Shown: positions 59,666 through 64,000 of the stretch, piece after piece | Position numbering within the stretch: position 1 is the first letter of the stretch | How the letters are laid out: every line of letters begins with the position of its first letter | DNA from: Clostridia bacterium | Lineage (GTDB): Bacteria; Bacillota; Clostridia; Oscillospirales; Acutalibacteraceae | DNA: 64,000 nt | Reading direction: 5' to 3' | Assembly: GCA_017399405.1 (NCBI GenBank) | Contig: JAFQCT010000012.1 | Coordinates: 186,001 to 250,000 of the forward strand | Notes under the pieces: generated by a model | What the model was told of the DNA's origin: nothing | The model's database searches: none | What the model saw: only the letters and a program-made list of their open reading frames with translations | Made by a program: the position numbers and the translations under genes

Positions 59666-60964
59666 TTACTCAAACTTTTTCAACGAGTTCATTCCGCGTT
59701 CAGCTAACTTCATATATCGCTCTTGTTTGTCTCTGATTTTTTCGGGTAGTGGCGGTAATACACCGAAATTTGCACCCATTGGTTGAAAGTTCTTCACACT
59801 CTCATCACTTATGTAGCGTGAAAGTGCACCTATCATTGTATCTTCAGGTAATATTACCGTTTCTTCACCTTTAAGTCTTTTAGAGAGGTTTATTCCTGCC
59901 ATAAGACCACTTGCAGCAGATTCCATATACCCCTCAACACCTGTAATTTGTCCGCCGAAGAAAATATACGGATTGCTACGCAAACTGAAATCCCCATTAA
60001 GAAGTCGCGGAGAATCAATAAATGTATTTCTGTGCATTACACCAAAGCGGAGAAACTCTGCATTTTTAAGTGCAGGAAACATACTGAAAACTCGTTTTTG
60101 TTCTGGGAATTTCAAGTTTGTCTGAAATCCCACAAGATTATACATTGTACCGTCTTTATTCTCTTTACGGAGTTGAAGATTTGCCCAAGGTCTGTGACCT
60201 GTGCGTGGGTCAGTAAGTCCTACGGGTTTAAGCGGACCATATCGCATTGTATCTTTACCGCGAGAAGCCAACACTTCAATAGGCATACAACCCTCATAAA
60301 CATCTTTGCGTTTATCAAAAGAGTGCGTTTCAGCACTTTCGGCATTGATAATTGCTTCATAAAAGGCTTCATACTCTGCCTTGTTCATAGGGCAGTTGAT
60401 ATAATCTGCGTCACCGCCACGGTCATAGCGTGACTGTGTAAAAGCACATTCCATATCAATACTATCAGCACTTACAATAGGTGCTGCTGCATCGAAAAAC
60501 GAGAGTCCATTACCACACATTTTACGGATTGTTTCAGAAAGAGCGTCACTCGCCAATGGTCCTGCACAGATTACAGTACCGTCATATCCCTGTGGTAATT
60601 CTGTGACTTCTTTTTCGATTACAGTTATATTTTTATCACTACGGATTTTTTCAGTAATGATTTTTGAAAACTCATAACGGTCAACAGCTAACGCTCCACC
60701 TGCTTCGACTTTACATTCATAAGCAGTTTCAACACAAATTGAACCTAAATATGCCATTTCGTGTTTAAGGAGTCCCGCAGCAGAGTTAAGACGCTCGGCT
60801 TTTAATGAGTTTGAGCATACAAGTTCGGCAAGAGTATCTAATTTATGGGCAGGTGATTTTTTATGTGGTTTCATTTCAAATAAATCCACTTTTATACCGT
60901 TGCGTGACAGTGCTTTTGCACACTCAACACCTGCAAGCCCACCACCGATTACTGCGACTTTCAT
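59666..60964 (-). CDS. trmFO: Methylenetetrahydrofolate--tRNA-(uracil-5-)-methyltransferase
   Basis: The protein has 432 residues. The N-terminal FAD site is V-I-G-G-G-L-A-G-V-E-C-A (4-15), followed by the GidA/TrmFO motifs F-E-M-K-P, L-A-E-L-V-C-S-N-S-L-K (Cys51 region), L-K-P-V-G-L-T-D-P-R-T-G, and G-G-Q-I-T-G-V-E-G-Y-M-E-S-A-A-S-G. It makes m5U54 in tRNA using methylene-THF and FAD. It overlaps topA by 4 bp (ATGA), the conserved topA-trmFO pair. Confidence 0.97.
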   Translation of the reverse strand: MKVAVIGGGLAGVECAKALSRNGIKVDLFEMKPHKKSPAHKLDTLAELVCSNSLKAERLNSAAGLLKHEMAYLGSICVETAYECKVEAGGALAVDRYEFSKIITEKIRSDKNITVIEKEVTELPQGYDGTVICAGPLASDALSETIRKMCGNGLSFFDAAAPIVSADSIDMECAFTQSRYDRGGDADYINCPMNKAEYEAFYEAIINAESAETHSFDKRKDVYEGCMPIEVLASRGKDTMRYGPLKPVGLTDPRTGHRPWANLQLRKENKDGTMYNLVGFQTNLKFPEQKRVFSMFPALKNAEFLRFGVMHRNTFIDSPRLLNGDFSLRSNPYIFFGGQITGVEGYMESAASGLMAGINLSKRLKGEETVILPEDTMIGALSRYISDESVKNFQPMGANFGVLPPLPEKIRDKQERYMKLAERGMNSLKKFE

Positions 60965-63084
60965 TCTTCTTTTGCCTTTCTTTTACGCTCTGCTTTCTTT
61001 TCAAAACCGCAACCCTCGTTAAGACATGAGAGCATTCCACCCTTTTTCTTAAAGAGGTATTTGCCACATTGTGGGCAAGTTTCGTCAGTTGGTTTATCCC
61101 AAGTCATAAAGTTACATTCAGGGTAGTTTCCGCAACCGTAGAAAGCGTAACCTTTTTTGGTTTTCTTTTCAATTACCTTGCCACCACAAACAGGGCAAGT
61201 TGCCTTTGTTTCAAGAACAAGAGGTTTTGTATTTTTACATTCAGGGTAACCCGGACAAGCAAGGAATTTGCCAAAACGACTTGATTTAATAATCATATTT
61301 CTTCCGCACTTATCACACTTAATGTCGGTTTCATCTTCTTTAAGACGGATTTTTTGGCCCTTCATATCAACTTTTGCCTTTGCAAGAGTTGCCTCAAAGT
61401 CGCCATAGAAATCGTGAAGCATCTGAATATAATCAGTTTTACCGCTTTCAACATCGTCAAGCTGTGCTTCCATACCCGCAGTAAACTTAACATTTACGAT
61501 TTTAGGGAATTTCTCTTTAAGAAGATTTGTTGTAGCCTCACCAAGTTCAGTTGGTTTAATCTGTTTCTGCTCACGCACAACATACTCACGCTGTGTAATA
61601 GTTGAAAGAATTGATGCGTAAGTAGATGGACGACCTACACCTGTTTCTTCAAGAGTTTTAATAAGTGATGCTTCTGTATAGCGTGCAGGTGGTTGTGTAA
61701 AGTGCTGATTACCGCTGAGTTCTTTAAGTTTAAGAGCGTCACCCTCATTGATTTTAGGGAGTTTACCCTCGTCTTCTTCATCTTCATCAGTACCTGCAAC
61801 ATAAAGACAAGTATAACCGTCAAAGCGTACTGAATAGCCACTTGCGTTGAACACTACATATTTGCCCTGTGCTTTATCAGATTCATTTGCACCGTGGATT
61901 TCTGCTTTAACTGTATCTTGAACACAGTTTGCCATAAGAGATGCCATAAAGCGTTTCCAGATAAGGCTATAGACTTTATATTGCTCTGTTGTAAGGCTCT
62001 GTTTTGCCTTTTCAGGAGTTAAATCCATCATTGTAGGACGGATTGCTTCGTGACCGTCTTGTGCATTTGCTTTTGTCTTGTAATATCTTGGTTTTTCAGG
62101 AAGATACTCTGCACCAAATGTGTTTCTGATAAAGTCATTACCCGCTGCTCGTGCTTCTTCTGAAATGCGAAGAGAGTCAGTTCTCATATAAGTGATAAGA
62201 CCAACTGCACCGATGCCCTGAATTTCAACACCTTCGTAAAGTTCCTGTGCAACTTTCATTGTTTTCTTTGCCTGGAAGTTGAGTTTACGAGATGCTTCTT
62301 GCTGAAGTGTTGATGTTGTGAAAGGAGGTGCTGGCTGACGATTACGAACACCTTTTTTAACTGAAACTGCTGTGTATTCAGCGTTGTGGAGTCGAGCAAG
62401 ATACATATCGCTTTGCTCTTTGTTTGTAATCTTAACTTTGCCTGTTTCGTCACCTACAAATGTTGCGTTAAACGCTTTTCTTGATGATGGGGCTAACATT
62501 TTAGCATCAAGAGTCCAATACTCTTCAGGCACAAATGCACAGATTTCATTTTCACGGTCAACAACAAGACGAACTGCAACTGACTGAACTCGTCCTGCAG
62601 ATAATCCACGGCGGATTTTCTGTGAAATAAAGGGACTAAGCATATAGCCCACAAGTCTGTCAAGAATTCTTCTTGCTTGCTGAGCGTTTACAAGGTCAAT
62701 ATCAATTTTTTCGATATTTTCGATACCTTTTGTAACGCTGTTTTTATTGATTTCGTTAAATTTAACTCTGTTAAAATCATTCAAATCAAGGTCTAAAAGT
62801 GTTGCCAAGTGCCATGAAATAGCTTCTCCCTCACGGTCAGGGTCGGCTGCAAGAATAACTGCTTCTGATTTGTCGGCAAGTTCTTTTAACTCTTTTACAA
62901 GTTTTTCTTTGCCCTTGATTACCATATATTTTGGAGCAAAATCATTCTTAACATCAACGCTGAGTTTAGCCGCGGGCAAATCGCGTACATGACCTTTTGA
63001 AGAAACAACTTTATAGTCACTTCCAAGGTATTTTTGAATACTTTTTGCTTTTGATGGAGATTCGACAATAACAAGTTTTGACAT
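60961..63084 (-). CDS. topA: DNA topoisomerase I
   Basis: The protein has 707 residues, type IA. The TOPRIM domain has V-I-V-E-S-P-S-K-A-K (4-14) and A-A-D-P-D-R-E-G-E-A-I-S (about 80-91). The active-site region G-L-I-T-Y-M-R-T-D-S places the nucleophile at about Tyr299. Three C-terminal zinc fingers are CDKCGRNM...CPGYPEC, CPVCGG...CGNYPEC and CPQCGK...CLNEGC (about 575-700). It relaxes negative supercoils. It lies 32 bp downstream of dprA. Confidence 0.97.
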   Translation of the reverse strand: MSKLVIVESPSKAKSIQKYLGSDYKVVSSKGHVRDLPAAKLSVDVKNDFAPKYMVIKGKEKLVKELKELADKSEAVILAADPDREGEAISWHLATLLDLDLNDFNRVKFNEINKNSVTKGIENIEKIDIDLVNAQQARRILDRLVGYMLSPFISQKIRRGLSAGRVQSVAVRLVVDRENEICAFVPEEYWTLDAKMLAPSSRKAFNATFVGDETGKVKITNKEQSDMYLARLHNAEYTAVSVKKGVRNRQPAPPFTTSTLQQEASRKLNFQAKKTMKVAQELYEGVEIQGIGAVGLITYMRTDSLRISEEARAAGNDFIRNTFGAEYLPEKPRYYKTKANAQDGHEAIRPTMMDLTPEKAKQSLTTEQYKVYSLIWKRFMASLMANCVQDTVKAEIHGANESDKAQGKYVVFNASGYSVRFDGYTCLYVAGTDEDEEDEGKLPKINEGDALKLKELSGNQHFTQPPARYTEASLIKTLEETGVGRPSTYASILSTITQREYVVREQKQIKPTELGEATTNLLKEKFPKIVNVKFTAGMEAQLDDVESGKTDYIQMLHDFYGDFEATLAKAKVDMKGQKIRLKEDETDIKCDKCGRNMIIKSSRFGKFLACPGYPECKNTKPLVLETKATCPVCGGKVIEKKTKKGYAFYGCGNYPECNFMTWDKPTDETCPQCGKYLFKKKGGMLSCLNEGCGFEKKAERKRKAKEE

Positions 63085-63116
63085 ATATCATCATCCTAAA
63101 ATCATAGATTTTTGTT

Positions 63117-64000
63117 TTAATTTATTTTATATCGTCTGCCACTCATCTGAGTAACAAGACCATAAATTTCAAGTTCTGTAATTGCAGATAAGATTTTATC
63201 TGTTGAAAGATTGCAACCCATTGTAATTTCATCTATGTGAACGGGTTCTGCACCTATAAAATCATAAACTTTTAATGCATTCTCGGTTAAATATGACGGT
63301 GCAGGCTTTTTAACAAGTTTTTGAGGCTGTGACTTTTGATTTTCTTCTTTAACCACAGTTTTTTCTGCTTGCTTTTCTTCAAGATATTTTTGTGTACGCC
63401 TTATAATCTCGTCATCAGGGAATCTTTCTTTAATATTCAGTTTATCATAAAACTTATAACAATATTCCTCTAAAATATCGTTAGGAGAAAATACTGCTCT
63501 CGCCCCATTACGAATAAGATTATTTGTGCCTAAAAATGAGGAACTTACCAAGTCACCAGGCACTGCAAAAACATCTCTGCCTTGTTCACTTGCAAGACGG
63601 GCTGTAATAAGTGAGCCACTACGCTCGCCTGCTTCAACCACAACTGTTCCGAGAGTAAGGCCCGAAATAATACGGTTACGAAGTGGAAATGTTGTTCGGC
63701 TTGCAGGTGTGAATGGAGGAAACTCTGTAACCAATGCACCATTTTTTGTAATCTGTTGACGCAAGTCTTCGTTATCCATTAAATACTTTGTACCAAGACC
63801 GCAACCAAGTACACAGATTGTTTTACCCTTTTCATCAAGTGCACCTCTGTGAGCGGCACTATCAATACCCAACGCACCACCTGAAACAATAGTAAAGCCT
63901 ACACTTGCCATTGCAGATGATAAGGCACGGGCAACTGACACACCATAGTCAGATGCTTTTCTTGCCCCTACAACTGAAACTGACAACTCACTTGTAAGTG
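63117..64000 (-). CDS. dprA: DNA processing protein DprA (5' part outside the window)
   Basis: 294 residues are visible and the frame stays open to the window edge; the TTG at 63986 is internal, since upstream codons read L-T-S-E-L-S directly before V-S-V-V-G-A-R-K-A-S. The Rossmann-type DprA core has V-S-G-G-A-L-G-I-D-S-A-A-H, F-P-L-R-N-R-I-I-S-G-L and E-A-G-E-R-S-G-S-L-I-T-A-R-L-A. A charged linker (about 210-235 of the visible part) precedes a C-terminal winged-helix domain ending MSGRRYKIN. DprA loads RecA on incoming single-stranded DNA in transformation. The missing N-terminal domain is expected beyond 64000. Confidence 0.95.
   Translation of the reverse strand, partial: LTSELSVSVVGARKASDYGVSVARALSSAMASVGFTIVSGGALGIDSAAHRGALDEKGKTICVLGCGLGTKYLMDNEDLRQQITKNGALVTEFPPFTPASRTTFPLRNRIISGLTLGTVVVEAGERSGSLITARLASEQGRDVFAVPGDLVSSSFLGTNNLIRNGARAVFSPNDILEEYCYKFYDKLNIKERFPDDEIIRRTQKYLEEKQAEKTVVKEENQKSQPQKLVKKPAPSYLTENALKVYDFIGAEPVHIDEITMGCNLSTDKILSAITELEIYGLVTQMSGRRYKIN

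Overview
The window is AT-rich bacterial chromosome. It reads as a low-GC, spore-forming member of the Clostridia, most likely a gut or rumen relative of the Ruminococcaceae/Oscillospiraceae. The grounds are spoIIE, an operon of the form dprA-topA-trmFO-rnc-smc-ftsY, clostridial GAPDH, a circularly permuted GH3 glucosidase, a BspA-type leucine-rich surface protein, GGAGG/GAGGTG ribosome sites and several TTG/GTG starts. The species is inferred, not read directly. I see no rRNA, tRNA, CRISPR array, transposase or phage structural gene.

Layout. 1-4.9 kb (minus strand): envelope genes, namely a LysM protein carrying secretin-type ring-building domains without a secretin barrel, a PilP/GspC-like membrane protein directly upstream of it, and two tandem paralogous anchored proteins of unknown function. 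4.9-7.35 kb (minus): murD, a NUDIX hydrolase and maf, tightly coupled. 7.5-9.7 kb: an EF-G-like GTPase with altered GTPase motifs. 9.7-16.9 kb: spoIIE (minus) facing minD, mgsA, hisS and aspS (plus).

16.9-37 kb is the most accessory part. Between core genes (gapA, ilvE, a membrane sugar-nucleotide dehydratase, a TrmA-family methyltransferase, GH3 and GH35 glycosidases, an acyltransferase) lie four small modules of one design: an XRE-family regulator divergent from one or two small unknown genes, with a private pair of operator-like repeats in the shared intergenic region. One of these modules is bracketed by two kinds of palindromic intergenic repeat. 37.3-42.6 kb: a LytTR response regulator and an AgrC-like sensor kinase, then a 1055-residue BspA-like LRR surface protein. 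Both transcription units have the same pair of direct repeats, spaced exactly 21 bp, upstream.

42.6-48.1 kb (minus): a GPH sugar symporter, a second TrmA-family methyltransferase, a split chromate transporter, a metal-dependent cyclase and rlmA. 48.2-64 kb (minus): a long conserved block, dprA (partial), topA, trmFO, rnc, a radical-SAM protein, smc, ftsY, rdgB, yhbY, nadD, yqeK, rsfS and leuS. It covers DNA uptake and topology, chromosome segregation, protein targeting, ribosome maturation and NAD synthesis.

Most noteworthy: the secretin-like but barrel-less ring protein with a PilP-like partner in an apparent monoderm; the LytTR/LRR regulon with 21-bp phased repeats; the four divergent XRE switches; and an FtsY whose acidic domain sits at the C-terminus and whose last codons overlap rdgB.
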